Shown here: positions 36,706 to 46,016 of the stretch, one piece after another
How positions within the stretch are numbered: the first letter of the stretch is position 1
Layout: each line of letters begins with the position of its first letter
Assembly: GCF_013374995.1 (NCBI RefSeq)
Contig: NZ_CP056030.1
Location: forward strand, 3,690,501-3,754,500
Origin: Pseudomonas eucalypticola
Lineage (GTDB): Bacteria > Pseudomonadota > Gammaproteobacteria > Pseudomonadales > Pseudomonadaceae
Reading direction: 5' to 3'
DNA: 64,000 bases
Notes under the pieces: generated by a model
What the model was told of the DNA's origin: nothing
The model's input: only the letters and a program-made list of their open reading frames with translations
Databases searched by the model: none
Translations under genes and position numbers: made by a program

Positions 36706-38028
36706 CTATTGCGCTAACGGAAACACCCCGCTTTCGCTCCAGGCCAGGAACTGCCCTTCATCCATCGGCTTCGCGAAGAAATACCCCTGCGCCTCGTCGC
36801 AGCCAAACTCGCGGATCATCTGCAAGCAACGGAAGGTTTCCACGCCCTCGGCCACGGTGCGGTAGCCCAGTTCGCGGGCGAGGTTGAGGATGGAACGGGC
36901 GATCTTCTGGTAGCGCGGGTTGCCTTCGATGCCGGTGACCATGGATTGGTCGAGTTTGACCACGTTGGCGGGGATCTCGTGCAAGTAGGAAAAGTTACTG
37001 TAGCCAGAGCCGAAATCATCGATGGCCACGTCGATGCCCAAGGCGCGGATCTGTGCCAGCTCACCCAGCACCCGCGGGTTGGAACGCAGCCACTCGCCTT
37101 CGGTGATCTCCACTTCCAGGCGCTGGGGATCGATGCCGTGGGCATGGCATAGGCGCCGCAGGGTGCCGCTCACATCGTGGCCGTCGAAGTCCATGGGCGA
37201 GAGGTTGATGGACAGTTGGCCGAAGGTCTGGCCTTGCCATTGCGCCAGGCGGACCAGGGCGCTGTCGATGACCCAACGGGTCACCTCATGGATCATGCCG
37301 TTGCGCTCCAGCACCGGAATGAACTCGGCCGGCGACACCGCGCCCAGCCGCGGGTGCTGCCAGCGTAGCAGTACCTCGGCGCTGACCTGGGCGCCATCGG
37401 CGATGGCGAAGCGCGGCTGGAAACGCAGGCTCAGCTGCCCGTCGGCCAGGGCCTCGGCAATGTCGGCCAACAGGTAGAACGCGCGGCGGTAGGCGGCGTC
37501 ACGCACCGGGTCGAACGGCGCCCAGCGCAGACCGGCCCGCAACGCCAGTTCACCCGCGTACATGGCCTTGCGCAGCACATCGCCCACGGCTTCGGTGTTC
37601 AACGCGAAATCGACGCTGCCTGCGCGCACCGTGGGGCGGATCGGCAGGCTATCCAACAGAATCGGCCTGCGCAGGCTGTCTACCAAGCCCTCGATGAAGG
37701 CCGGAAAGTCGTCACCGGTGGCGGCCAGCACGAAACCAAAGCGCTTGACCCCGATGTGGTACACCTGCACCACGCCGTCGAGCTGCTCATGCAGGCGCGA
37801 GGTGATGCAACGGATGATGTCCTCGAACGGCGCCAGGCCCATGGCCAGGGTCATGCCATGGGCCCACGCCATGTCCAATGCATCGACCAGCACCAGGGTG
37901 CGAGATTGCCCGGGATGCTGGCAGGCGAGTTTCTCCAGATCGGCGGCGAATTGCACACGGTCCGGCAACCGGCTGATGGGGTCCAACCGCGCGGTCGCAG
38001 GCGTCAGCGCATAAACGTCTTGTAGCAT
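36706..38028 (-). CDS. EAL-domain c-di-GMP phosphodiesterase with degenerate GGDEF
   Basis: Start at ATG 38028 (MLQDVYALTPATARLDPIS), with AGGAG 7 nt upstream, gives 440 residues; an earlier ATG at 38082 lacks support. Residues about 20-180 form a degenerate GGDEF-like domain in which the signature is replaced by YHIGVKRFGFV, so cyclase activity is not expected. Residues about 200-435 are EAL, with EVLLRW, INLSPM, EVEITEG, IDDFGSGYSNFSYL, VVKLDQSMV and VAEGVET, i.e. all usual metal and catalytic positions. It is predicted to hydrolyse c-di-GMP. No membrane or sensor domain is seen, so it is cytosolic. Confidence 0.88.
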   Translation of the reverse strand: MLQDVYALTPATARLDPISRLPDRVQFAADLEKLACQHPGQSRTLVLVDALDMAWAHGMTLAMGLAPFEDIIRCITSRLHEQLDGVVQVYHIGVKRFGFVLAATGDDFPAFIEGLVDSLRRPILLDSLPIRPTVRAGSVDFALNTEAVGDVLRKAMYAGELALRAGLRWAPFDPVRDAAYRRAFYLLADIAEALADGQLSLRFQPRFAIADGAQVSAEVLLRWQHPRLGAVSPAEFIPVLERNGMIHEVTRWVIDSALVRLAQWQGQTFGQLSINLSPMDFDGHDVSGTLRRLCHAHGIDPQRLEVEITEGEWLRSNPRVLGELAQIRALGIDVAIDDFGSGYSNFSYLHEIPANVVKLDQSMVTGIEGNPRYQKIARSILNLARELGYRTVAEGVETFRCLQMIREFGCDEAQGYFFAKPMDEGQFLAWSESGVFPLAQ

Positions 38029-38205
38029 GGGCAACTCCTGGTGGCCCGGCCGTTGAAAAAGCCGGTCCTGAATAATAGCCAAACAACATCAGCCCTAAAT
38101 TGATCGACAGCAATCGAGGGGCTGGCGCAATGCCTGACGCCTCAGGCAACACCTGCTAGGATGGCCCGCTCAATGCTTTCAGCCTGTGCATCTCGACCCC
38201 CTTGA

Positions 38206-38880
38206 ATGGATATCGCCATGCTTACCGCCCTGCTCTTCGACCTCGACGGCACCCTCACCGACACCGACAAACTGCACCTGCTGGCCATCCAGCAACTGCT
38301 GGCCGAAGAGGGCCGGGATTTCACCGAGCATGACTTCGTGCTGCATTGCAGCGGCCGGGCCAACCCCGACATGTGCCGCAACCTGTTCCCCGACCGCTCG
38401 GTGGAAGAACACCAGGTGTTCGCCGACCGCAAGGAAGCGCGGTTCCGCCACCTGTCCCCGCAACTGGCGCCGTTGCGCGGCCTGCCCCGACTGCTGGACT
38501 TCGCCGACGCACAGGGTATTGGCATGGTGGTCGTCACCAACGCCCCACGCGCCAACGCCGACCACATGCTCGGCGCCCTGGGCATCGCCCCCCGCTTCAA
38601 GAGCGTGGTGGTCGCCGAAGAACTGCCACGGGCCAAACCCGATCCCCTGCCCTACCTCACCGGCCTGGAACGCCTGGGCGCCCAGGCGTCACAGGCCATG
38701 GCCTTCGAAGACTCTGTGCCGGGCCTGACCGCCGCCGTCAAGGCCGGCGTCTTCACCGTGGGCCTGACCACTAGCCAGAGCCGCGAAGCACTGCTGGCGG
38801 CCGGCGCGCACCTGGTCATCGACGACTTCGACGATGAACGCCTGTGGGAGGCCCTTCGGGAGCTGCAAGCGGCAGGCTGA
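38206..38880 (+). CDS. HAD-superfamily phosphatase (Gph/beta-PGM-like)
   Basis: The 224-residue protein opens, after a few residues, with motif I LLFDLDGTLTDTDKLHL. Motif II Thr/Ser is in VVVTNAPRANAD, a Lys is in EELPRAKPDPLPYL, and motif IV is AMAFEDSVPGL. The cap inserted after motif I is alpha-helical (subfamily IA), as in phosphoglycolate phosphatase and beta-phosphoglucomutase. The substrate cannot be inferred. ATG 38218 is an alternative start that would place motif I closer to the N-terminus. Confidence 0.85.
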   Translation: MDIAMLTALLFDLDGTLTDTDKLHLLAIQQLLAEEGRDFTEHDFVLHCSGRANPDMCRNLFPDRSVEEHQVFADRKEARFRHLSPQLAPLRGLPRLLDFADAQGIGMVVVTNAPRANADHMLGALGIAPRFKSVVVAEELPRAKPDPLPYLTGLERLGAQASQAMAFEDSVPGLTAAVKAGVFTVGLTTSQSREALLAAGAHLVIDDFDDERLWEALRELQAAG

Positions 38881-39162
38881 AAGCCGCGAGCAGGCCCGGC
38901 GCGTCCCGCTTTCAGCTTACCGTTGCGCGTTGCAGCGCCACGGTAGCGGCCGGGACATCCCTTTCCTCGTGCGTAAAGGCGATGCTTCATGCCACCTGTC
39001 GGCGCTGCTGGCGCGTTCTTGAATGCTGTTCGTCGGTGGGCAATCTGCCATCAACGGAAGACGTGCCTCGCGCTGCCGCAGGCGTCCACAGGTCGGCCCA
39101 GGCAGGGAGCACCGCCGTTGGCTGGTATAACGGAAGGGTCGGTTTCCTTTGGAGTACCCGTC

Positions 39163-39882
39163 ATGGACCACCCTGTCGTTTCCCGCGAACAATGGCTCGC
39201 CGCCCGCCTCCACCACCTCGAACACGAAAAAGCCCTGACTCGTGAACGTGACCGCCTGGCCCAGGAGCGGCGTGAGCTGCCGTGGGTGCTGGTCGACAAG
39301 CCCTACCATTTTCAGGGGCCCAACGGCTCGATGAGCCTGGCCGAGCTGTTCGGCGACCATAGCCAACTCATCGTCTACCACTTCATGTACGCCCCTGAAT
39401 GGGATGCAGGCTGCACCGGTTGCTCGCTGCTCAGTGACCACCTGGATGGCCCCAACCAGCACCTGGCCCACAACGATGTGGCCGTGGTGGCCGTATCCCA
39501 TGCGCCCCTGGCCCAGCTGCACGCCTACCGCGCCCGCATGGGTTGGCACTTCGACTGGGTATCATCATTGGGCAGCGACTTCGATGTGGACTTCCAGGTT
39601 GCCGCCAGCGACCAGCAGAAGGCCGACGGGCAGATGACCTACAACTACGAGCCCATGGAAGCCGCTGGCGAGATGCCCGGTTTGAGCGTGTTCTACAAGG
39701 ACGACCAGGGCCGGGTGTTCCACACCTACTCCACCTACGCCCGTGGCCTGGACATGCTGGTCGGCGCCTACAACCTGCTGGACCTGACACCCAAGGGCCG
39801 CAACGAAGTGACGATCATGGACTGGGTACGGCTGCACGATGAATACGAAGGCGAGCCCCAGGGCGGATGCTGCCACCACTGA
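39163..39882 (+). CDS. DUF899 thioredoxin-like family protein
   Basis: Start at ATG 39163 (MDHPVVSREQWLAARLHHLE), with GGAG 9 nt upstream, gives 239 residues. The family pattern is clear: EKALTRERDRLAQERRELPW, VYHFMYAPEWDAGCTGCSLL (a CXXC-containing thioredoxin-like site), VAVSHAPLAQLHAYRARMGW, and FHTYSTYARGLDMLVGAYNL. The C-terminus GGCCHH adds further Cys/His residues. DUF899 proteins are soluble, with a presumed redox or peroxidase-like role that is not established. It has no obvious operon partner; the GNAT gene starts 58 bp later. Confidence 0.85.
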   Translation: MDHPVVSREQWLAARLHHLEHEKALTRERDRLAQERRELPWVLVDKPYHFQGPNGSMSLAELFGDHSQLIVYHFMYAPEWDAGCTGCSLLSDHLDGPNQHLAHNDVAVVAVSHAPLAQLHAYRARMGWHFDWVSSLGSDFDVDFQVAASDQQKADGQMTYNYEPMEAAGEMPGLSVFYKDDQGRVFHTYSTYARGLDMLVGAYNLLDLTPKGRNEVTIMDWVRLHDEYEGEPQGGCCHH

Positions 39883-39940
39883 CGGGGCTGTTGAGGCACA
39901 ATAGGCGGCTACCCCTACATCGCCGCTCAGAGGAACCGCC

Positions 39941-40423
39941 GTGTCACTGAATATTCGCCCTGCCACCATCGCCGATGCCGAGCTGATCCTGGGCTTCATC
40001 ACGGAACTGGCCATTTACGAAAAAGCCGAGCACGAGGTCATCGCCAGCATCGACGATATCCGCCACAGTTTGCAGGACCCGCTGGGCTATGCCCGGGCGC
40101 TGGTCGCCGAACTCGATGGCGAGGCCGTGGGTTTCGCCCTGTATTTCCTCAGCTACTCCACCTGGCTAGGGCGCAAGGGCATGTACCTGGAAGACCTGTA
40201 CGTGTCGTCGAAGCACCGCGGTGTGGGCGCCGGCAAGGCACTGCTCAAGCGCCTGGCGCAGATCGCCCACGACAGCGGTTGCGGCCGCCTGGAGTGGAGC
40301 GTACTGGACTGGAACGAACCCGCCATCCAGTTCTACGAGTCGATTGGCGCCGCTGCGCAGCCCGAGTGGATTCGCTATCGCCTGGCCGGCGATTCGCTGA
40401 AAACTTTCGCCCAGGCCGACTGA
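39941..40423 (+). CDS. GNAT-family N-acetyltransferase (diamine/SSAT-like)
   Basis: The gene starts at GTG 39941, with AGGA 7 nt upstream, and encodes 160 residues. It is a complete GNAT fold with motif A around LYVSSKHRGVGAGKALLKRL (acetyl-CoA pyrophosphate loop) and motif B RLEWSVLDWNEPAIQFYESI. The FITELAIYEKAEHEV and GFALYFLSYSTWLGRKGMYL blocks are characteristic of the spermidine/spermine acetyltransferase branch. The substrate is probably a polyamine or amino-acid-derived amine. It is not in an operon with a related catabolic gene. Confidence 0.85.
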   Translation: MSLNIRPATIADAELILGFITELAIYEKAEHEVIASIDDIRHSLQDPLGYARALVAELDGEAVGFALYFLSYSTWLGRKGMYLEDLYVSSKHRGVGAGKALLKRLAQIAHDSGCGRLEWSVLDWNEPAIQFYESIGAAAQPEWIRYRLAGDSLKTFAQAD

Positions 40424-40463
40424 CTTCTAGACTGGCAGGCAACTGGATAAAAGGAGACGTTCC

Positions 40464-40982
40464 ATGTTGCCTCGCGCGTTCACCCTGGCCCTGTGCCTGA
40501 GCCTGCCCTTGCTGGCTCAAGCACAAGCGGCCTTCACCCTGACCACCCCGGACGGTGCCGACAACGCCCTGCTGAGCCGGGCCAATGCTGCCAACACCGG
40601 CGACTGTGGCGGCGACAACGTGGCGCCGGCCTTGAGCTGGAGCAACGCACCGGCCGGCACCCGGAGCTTCGCCGTGGTGCTGCACGACCCCGATGGCCAG
40701 AAAGGCCTGGGGGTGGACCACTGGGTGCATTACGGCATTACCGGTGATGGCCTCGAGGGCAGCGCCGGAGGCCTGGGCGGCACCAACAGCAAGGGCCTGA
40801 CCACCTACAGCGGGCCATGCCCGCCAGTGGGGGAGAACCCGCACCATTACGTGATACAGGTGTACGCCCTGGACCTGGCGCCCGATGCCCTACCGGCCGG
40901 GCTCACCCGCGAGGCACTGCTGGGGCAGATCAAGGGGCATATCCTGGGCAACACCAGTGTGGTGCGGCGGTACGGGCGCTGA
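40464..40982 (+). CDS. Periplasmic YbhB/YbcL-family (PEBP-like) protein
   Basis: The 172-residue protein has a signal peptide (MLPRAFTLALCLSLPLLAQA, cleavage near AQA). The mature part is a phosphatidylethanolamine-binding/Raf-kinase-inhibitor-like fold: NVAPALSWSNAPAGTRSFAV, VLHDPDGQKGLGVDHWVHYG (ligand-site DPD and H), and GPCPPVGENPHHYVIQVYAL. GGAG lies close upstream of the ATG. The physiological ligand of bacterial members is unknown. Confidence 0.86.
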   Translation: MLPRAFTLALCLSLPLLAQAQAAFTLTTPDGADNALLSRANAANTGDCGGDNVAPALSWSNAPAGTRSFAVVLHDPDGQKGLGVDHWVHYGITGDGLEGSAGGLGGTNSKGLTTYSGPCPPVGENPHHYVIQVYALDLAPDALPAGLTREALLGQIKGHILGNTSVVRRYGR

Positions 40983-40992
40983 TACGGCGTGC

Positions 40993-41021
40993 CGAGCTTT
41001 GCCCCGACCGGGCGAAGCTCG
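40993..41021. repeat. Hairpin with REP-like arm between convergent genes
   Basis: CGAGCTTTGCCC and GGGCGAAGCTCG (one mismatch) flank CGACC. The arm GGGCGAAGCTCG is shared with the repeats at 27586, 36559 and 57038. It lies between the convergent PEBP and eutC genes and may serve as a bidirectional terminator or REP. Confidence 0.65.
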
Positions 41022-41039
41022 GGACGCGGCACCCTATCG

Positions 41040-41840
41040 TCAGCCCAGCAGAAAATTCCCCGGGCCCGTCTCGCCCTCCAGCACCGGCACCTGCGCCTCA
41101 TCCTTGAGGTTGACCCCCGACAACTGCCGCCGCCACGCTTCGCGCATCAGGTACAGCAGTTTGTGCGCGGCCATGGCGTAGCTCATGCCTTCGAGCCGTA
41201 CGTTGGAGATGCAGTTGCGCGCGGCGTCGTTGAGCCCCGCCTTGGGCGCAAAGGTGAAATACAGCCCCAGGCTATCCGGTGAGCTCAGCCCCGGCCGCTC
41301 ACCAATCAAGATCACCACCATGCGCGCGCCCAGGCGCTCGCCGATCTCATCGGCCACCGCCACCCGGCCCTGCTCCACCAGGCTCACCGGCGCCTGGCGC
41401 CAGCCCTCGGCGGCGGCCAGTTCATCGATGCGCTGCACCATCGGCAGGCTGTGGCGGTGCACCGCCAGGGACGACAGGCCATCGGCGATGACCACCGCCA
41501 GGTCGTAGCCATCGGGGTTCAACTGGCGGTGCTCATCCAGTTGCCGCGCCGAGGCCTCATCCAGCCGCCGGCCCAGATCCGGGCGCTGCAGGTACTGGTG
41601 GCGGTCGCTGGCGCCGCTGTGCAGCAGCAGGGTCTGGCCATTGAGCTGGGCGGCCAGCGCATCACGGTCGAACGGCGTATGCACGGCGTCCCGCGCTTGC
41701 GCATGGGCGTACTGGAAATCCAGCTGCGCGGCGGTCGGCAAACTGGTGCCGGCGCGCCCCAGGGCAATGCGCGCCGAGGTCAGGCTGCGCAGTGGCTGCC
41801 AGGGGTCGGCCTGGGCCGGTTGCTTGTGTTCGTCAGTCAT
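41040..41840 (-). CDS. eutC: Ethanolamine ammonia-lyase small subunit
   Basis: The 266-residue protein forms, with EutB, the adenosylcobalamin-dependent lyase converting ethanolamine to acetaldehyde and ammonia. Landmarks are [70 protein letters not shown] and [20 protein letters not shown]. Length is typical. It begins 10 bp after eutB ends, in the order permease-eutB-eutC. No microcompartment shell genes are present, so this is the short, non-compartment form. Confidence 0.95.
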   Translation of the reverse strand: MTDEHKQPAQADPWQPLRSLTSARIALGRAGTSLPTAAQLDFQYAHAQARDAVHTPFDRDALAAQLNGQTLLLHSGASDRHQYLQRPDLGRRLDEASARQLDEHRQLNPDGYDLAVVIADGLSSLAVHRHSLPMVQRIDELAAAEGWRQAPVSLVEQGRVAVADEIGERLGARMVVILIGERPGLSSPDSLGLYFTFAPKAGLNDAARNCISNVRLEGMSYAMAAHKLLYLMREAWRRQLSGVNLKDEAQVPVLEGETGPGNFLLG

Positions 41841-41850
41841 CGCGTGGCCC

Positions 41851-43245
41851 TCACTTCAACTGCGCCAGTGCCTGGCGAAAGGCCGGTGGCAAGCCCTTGC
41901 CCAGCTGCAGGGTGCCGTCGCCCTGGGTCATGATCTGCATGCGCGCCAGCCAGTCCTCGAATTCCGGTGCGGGCCGCAGGCCCAGGGTCTTGCGGGCGTA
42001 CAGGGCATCATGGAACGAGGTGGTCTGGTAGTTGAGCATGATGTCGTCGGAACCGGGAATGCCCATGATGAAGTTGATACCGGCCACCCCCAGCAGGGTC
42101 AACAGCATGTCCATGTCATCCTGGTCGGCCTCGGCATGGTTGGTGTAGCAGATATCACAGCCCATGGGCACGCCCAGCAGCTTGCCGCAGAAGTGGTCTT
42201 CCAGGCCGGCGCGGATGATCTGCTTGCCGTTGTACAGGTACTCGGGGCCGATGAAACCGACCACGGTATTGACCAGGAACGGCTTGAAATGCCGGGCCAC
42301 GGCATAGGCACGGGCTTCACAGGTCTGCTGGTCGACACCGTGATGTGCATTGGCGGACAGCGCGCTGCCCTGGCCGGTCTCGAAATACATGAGGTTCTTG
42401 CCCACGGTGCCGCGCTTGAGGCTCAGGCCTGCCTCGTAGCCTTCACGCAGTAGCTCAAGGCTGATACCGAAGCTGGCATTGGCCGCTTCGGTACCGGCGA
42501 TGGACTGGAACACCAGGTCCAGGGGCACGCCGCGCTCGATGGCGGCGATGGACGAGGTGACGTGGGTGAGCACGCAGGACTGGGTGGGAATCTCGTAGCG
42601 CTGGATCACACCGTCAAGCATCTTCAGCAGCTCGGTGATGGCGCTGAGGCTGTCGGTGGCCGGGTTGATGCCCAGCATGGCGTCACCGTTGCCGTACAGC
42701 AGGCCATCGAGCACGCTGGCGGCGATGCCGGCGGGATCGTCCGTGGGGTGGTTGGGCTGCAGCCGGGTCGACAGCCGCCCGCGCAGGCCCACGGTGTTGC
42801 GAAAGCGGGTGACCACGCGGATCTTCTGCGCCACCAGCACCAGATCCTGCACGCGCATGATCTTGGACACCGCCGCGGCCATTTCCGGGGTCAGGCCCGG
42901 CGCCAGGGCGCGCAGGCTGGCCTCATCGGCCTCGTCGCCCAGCAACCAGTCGCGAAAGCCACCCACGGTCAGGTGGCTGACCGGGGCGAAGGCCGCCACG
43001 TCGTGGCCGTCGAGGATCAGCCGGGTCACCTCGTCCGCCTCGTAGGGAATCAACGCTTCATTGAGAAAGCGCTTGAGCGGCACATCCGCCAGGGCCATCT
43101 GCGCCGCTGCGCGCTCGGCGTCGCTGCTGGCCGCCACCTCGGCCAGGTAGTCACCGGAACGCGCCGGGCTGGCCTTGGCCATCAGTTCCTTGAGGCTGTC
43201 GAAGCGCCACAGCTGGCCACCCGCGGTATGCACGAAACCACTCAT
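41851..43245 (-). CDS. eutB: Ethanolamine ammonia-lyase large subunit
   Basis: The 464-residue TIM-barrel subunit holds the active site and cobalamin. Recognisable blocks include [60 protein letters not shown], and [20 protein letters not shown] with [23 protein letters not shown] precedes the ATG. It sits between the permease gene (15 bp) and eutC (10 bp). Cobalamin dependence means the host must make or import B12. Acetaldehyde produced would need a dehydrogenase encoded elsewhere. Confidence 0.96.
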   Translation of the reverse strand: MSGFVHTAGGQLWRFDSLKELMAKASPARSGDYLAEVAASSDAERAAAQMALADVPLKRFLNEALIPYEADEVTRLILDGHDVAAFAPVSHLTVGGFRDWLLGDEADEASLRALAPGLTPEMAAAVSKIMRVQDLVLVAQKIRVVTRFRNTVGLRGRLSTRLQPNHPTDDPAGIAASVLDGLLYGNGDAMLGINPATDSLSAITELLKMLDGVIQRYEIPTQSCVLTHVTSSIAAIERGVPLDLVFQSIAGTEAANASFGISLELLREGYEAGLSLKRGTVGKNLMYFETGQGSALSANAHHGVDQQTCEARAYAVARHFKPFLVNTVVGFIGPEYLYNGKQIIRAGLEDHFCGKLLGVPMGCDICYTNHAEADQDDMDMLLTLLGVAGINFIMGIPGSDDIMLNYQTTSFHDALYARKTLGLRPAPEFEDWLARMQIMTQGDGTLQLGKGLPPAFRQALAQLK

Positions 43246-43260
43246 TGCGTCACTCCTTTG

Positions 43261-44622
43261 TCATGCGTTGCTGGCCAGTGCCGCGCGGGCAGCGCCACGG
43301 CCCAGCACGATCCTGCAGAACACTGCGCCTGCAAGCATCAGGCCGGCGAACACGCAGGCGATCTGCCCGTTGAACCAGATCATCGCCACCAGGCACACCA
43401 GCGCCAATACCAGGGCGATGGCCGGTACTACCGGGTAGCCGGGGGCACGGAAGCTGCGTTCCAGGTTCGGCTCGGTCTTGCGCAGGCGGAACAGGCTCAA
43501 CAGGCTGATGATGTACATCACGATAGCGCCGAACACCGACATGGTGATCATGGCGGCGGTCAGGCTCATGCCCTGCAGGTTGACCAGGCCGTCACTGAAG
43601 ATCGAGGCGATACCCACCACGCCGCCGGCCAGGATAGCGCGGTGCGGGGTCTGGAAGCGCGACAGCTTGGCCAGCCCGGCGGGCAGGAAGCCGGCACGGG
43701 CCAGGGCGAAGAATTGCCGCGAGTAACCCATGATGATGCCGTGGAAGCTGGCGACCAGGCCGAACAGGCCGATCCACACCAGCATGTGCATCCAGTTGGA
43801 GTTGTTGCCCACCACGGTTTTCATCGCCTGGGGCAGCGGGTCGTTGAGGTTTGACAAGGCTTTCCAGTCGCCCACGCCACCGGCGAAGACCATGGTGCCG
43901 ATGGCCAGCACCACCAGGGTGAGAATCCCCGAGATGTAGGCGCGGGGAATGGTTTTCTTCGGGTCCTTGGCTTCTTCGGCAGCCATGGCGGCGCCTTCGA
44001 TGGCCAGGAAGAACCAGATGGCGAATGGGATGGCGGCAAACACACCGGACAAGGCGCCGAAGCTGAAGGTGTCGCTACCCGCCCAGCCGCCCAGTACGAA
44101 GTTGCTGAAGCTGAAGCCGGGGGCGACCACACCCATGAACACCAAAAGTTCCAGCACGGCGAGCACGGTGACGATCAGCTCGAAGGTGGCGGCGATGTTC
44201 ACGCCGACGATGTTCAGGGTCATGAACACCACATAGGCACCGGCGGCGGCCCACTTGGGGTCCAGGCCCGGGAACTGTACGTTCAGGTAGGCACCGATGG
44301 CCATGGCGATGGCCGGCGGGGCGAACACGAACTCGATCAGCGTGGCCATGCCGGCGATCATCCCGCCGCCCACGCCGAAGGCACGCAGGCTGTAGGCGAA
44401 CGGTCCACCCGCGTTGGGGATGGCAGTGGTCAGCTCGGTGAAACTGAAGATGAAGCAGGTGTACATCACCGCCACCATCAGCGTGGTCACCAGAAAGCCC
44501 AGGGTGCCGGCAGTGCCCCAGCCATAACTCCAGCCAAAGTACTCGCCGGAAATCACCAGGCCCACGGCGATGCCCCACAGGTGCAGGGTGCCCAAAGTCG
44601 GTTTGAGTTGCGTGCTGCTCAT
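43261..44622 (-). CDS. eat: Ethanolamine permease (APC superfamily)
   Basis: The 453-residue protein has about 12 transmembrane helices. The family opening is TLGTLHLWGIAVGLVISGEY with FGWSYGWGTAGTLGFLVTTL, then FSFTELTTAIPNAGGPFAYS and FFLAIEGAAMAAEEAKDPKK, characteristic of ethanolamine permeases (TIGR00908-type). It begins the leftward eut operon and is divergent from an AraC-type regulator. It is the probable uptake system for the EutBC substrate. Confidence 0.92.
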   Translation of the reverse strand: MSSTQLKPTLGTLHLWGIAVGLVISGEYFGWSYGWGTAGTLGFLVTTLMVAVMYTCFIFSFTELTTAIPNAGGPFAYSLRAFGVGGGMIAGMATLIEFVFAPPAIAMAIGAYLNVQFPGLDPKWAAAGAYVVFMTLNIVGVNIAATFELIVTVLAVLELLVFMGVVAPGFSFSNFVLGGWAGSDTFSFGALSGVFAAIPFAIWFFLAIEGAAMAAEEAKDPKKTIPRAYISGILTLVVLAIGTMVFAGGVGDWKALSNLNDPLPQAMKTVVGNNSNWMHMLVWIGLFGLVASFHGIIMGYSRQFFALARAGFLPAGLAKLSRFQTPHRAILAGGVVGIASIFSDGLVNLQGMSLTAAMITMSVFGAIVMYIISLLSLFRLRKTEPNLERSFRAPGYPVVPAIALVLALVCLVAMIWFNGQIACVFAGLMLAGAVFCRIVLGRGAARAALASNA

Positions 44623-44683
44623 TGTGTCGTACCTTCGAGAGGATGCCTGGGCACCAGCTTATCGAAGCCTTCGCTTGCAAGAC

Positions 44684-44721
44684 TTGACCGGTCAAAGCCG
44701 GTTTTCGTGCCCTGCGGTCAA
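44684..44721. promoter_or_regulatory. TTGACCGGTCAA palindrome plus repeated GGTCAA upstream of the eut operon
   Basis: A perfect 12-bp palindrome at 44684-44695 lies 62-73 bp upstream of the permease start. GGTCAA recurs in the same orientation at 44716-44721, 26 bp further. Direct repeats at such spacing suit AraC-type activators. The rest of the 333-bp gap (44623-44955) shows no open frame. Binding by the divergent AraC protein is inferred. Confidence 0.45.
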
Positions 44722-44955
44722 GTTTGCCGGTGGGTGCGCAATGGCGGAGCACGCCCCAGGTGCTGTGCACCGAATCGGCACTCTTGGGGCAGGAGCGGGC
44801 CAGGAATGACGAGCAAGCAGTTACCGATCTTCCCACTGTGCAGCGGCCTGGACTATTGCGCCGGTCCCCAGAACGCTCTACCCCGGCGCGCTGTTGAACC
44901 CGGAACAACTCTTGCTTGAAGTTTTTTCATGATGAGCGCTGAAAAGGTAACCGCC

Positions 44956-46011
44956 ATGACCCCGTCCCTGTTTTCCCCCGCCGCGCAACCAGGCTCGCGG
45001 GCGAACAACCGTGGGGTGCTGTCGGCCGCCGCCAATGGCCTGGACCACTTTATTACCCACCACGGCGGCGACCTGGACCGGGTGTTCGGGCACGCCGGCA
45101 TCGACGCCGAGCAACTGCGCCACCCCACCCTGAGCCTCGCCCTGCCCAACTATTGCCAGGTGCTGGAAGAAGCCGCGCGCCAGACGGGTTGCGACAACTT
45201 CGGCTTGCGCTACGGCGAACAATTCAAGCCCCAGGCCCTTGGCCTGCTGGGCTACGTGGGGCTGTGCTCAGCCACCTTGGAGGAAGCACTGGTCAACTTC
45301 GCCGAGGCTTTTCCGTATCATCAGCACAGCACACTCATCCAGTTGGTGGACCAGGGCGAGTGTTACCGTTTCGACTACCAGGTGCGCCACGGCGCCATCC
45401 TGGAAAAACGCCAGGACGCCGAGTTGACCATGGGCATGGCCATGAACCTGGTGCGGCACGTACTGGGCCCGCGCTGGGCACCGCGCGAGGTACAGTTCGA
45501 GCATGCCCGGCCCATGGATTGGCAAGAGCACCGCGAGGTGTTCGACGCGCCAGTGCGGTTTGATCAACCCTGCAATGCCATCCTCATTCCCAAGCATGAA
45601 CTGCAGGGCAAGCTGATGCCGGGCCATGACCCGGTACTGCTGATGCTGGTCAAGGATGCGATTCGGCAACTGGGTGAGGTGGATCTGGGGCCCGACTTGC
45701 TCGAACAGGCGCGCCAGATAATCCGCACGGTGTTGCACCAGGGCGAACCGGTGCTGGAACTGATCGCCGAACAGCTGGAGCTCACCGACTCCACCCTCCA
45801 GCGACGTCTGCGCGAGCATGGCTTGAGTTTCAGCCAACTGGTCGACCAGACCCGCCAGGCCCTGGCGCGCCAATACCTGCGCCAGCCGAACCTGTCCATC
45901 AGCGAATTGGCGCCGTTGCTGGGGTACTCGGAGACCAGCGCCTTTTCCCGCGCCTTCAAGCGCTGGTTCGGCGTCAGCCCGCGCCAGTGGCGCCAGAACA
46001 GCCTGAACTGA
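44956..46011 (+). CDS. AraC-family transcriptional regulator of the ethanolamine cluster
   Basis: Start at ATG 44956, with AAGG 9 nt upstream, gives 351 residues; ATG 44929 is an alternative. The N-terminal ~200 residues are the Arabinose_bd-type domain of OruR/ArgR-like AraC proteins (FGLRYGEQFKPQALGLLGYV). The C-terminal HTH_18 region (about 250-348) has ELTDSTLQRRLREHGLSFSQ and SISELAPLLGYSETSAFSRA. It is divergent from the permease-eutBC operon and is probably its activator, in the role EutR has in enterobacteria, although the N-terminal domain differs from EutR. The ligand is unproven. Confidence 0.85.
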   Translation: MTPSLFSPAAQPGSRANNRGVLSAAANGLDHFITHHGGDLDRVFGHAGIDAEQLRHPTLSLALPNYCQVLEEAARQTGCDNFGLRYGEQFKPQALGLLGYVGLCSATLEEALVNFAEAFPYHQHSTLIQLVDQGECYRFDYQVRHGAILEKRQDAELTMGMAMNLVRHVLGPRWAPREVQFEHARPMDWQEHREVFDAPVRFDQPCNAILIPKHELQGKLMPGHDPVLLMLVKDAIRQLGEVDLGPDLLEQARQIIRTVLHQGEPVLELIAEQLELTDSTLQRRLREHGLSFSQLVDQTRQALARQYLRQPNLSISELAPLLGYSETSAFSRAFKRWFGVSPRQWRQNSLN

Positions 46012-46016
46012 TTCGG

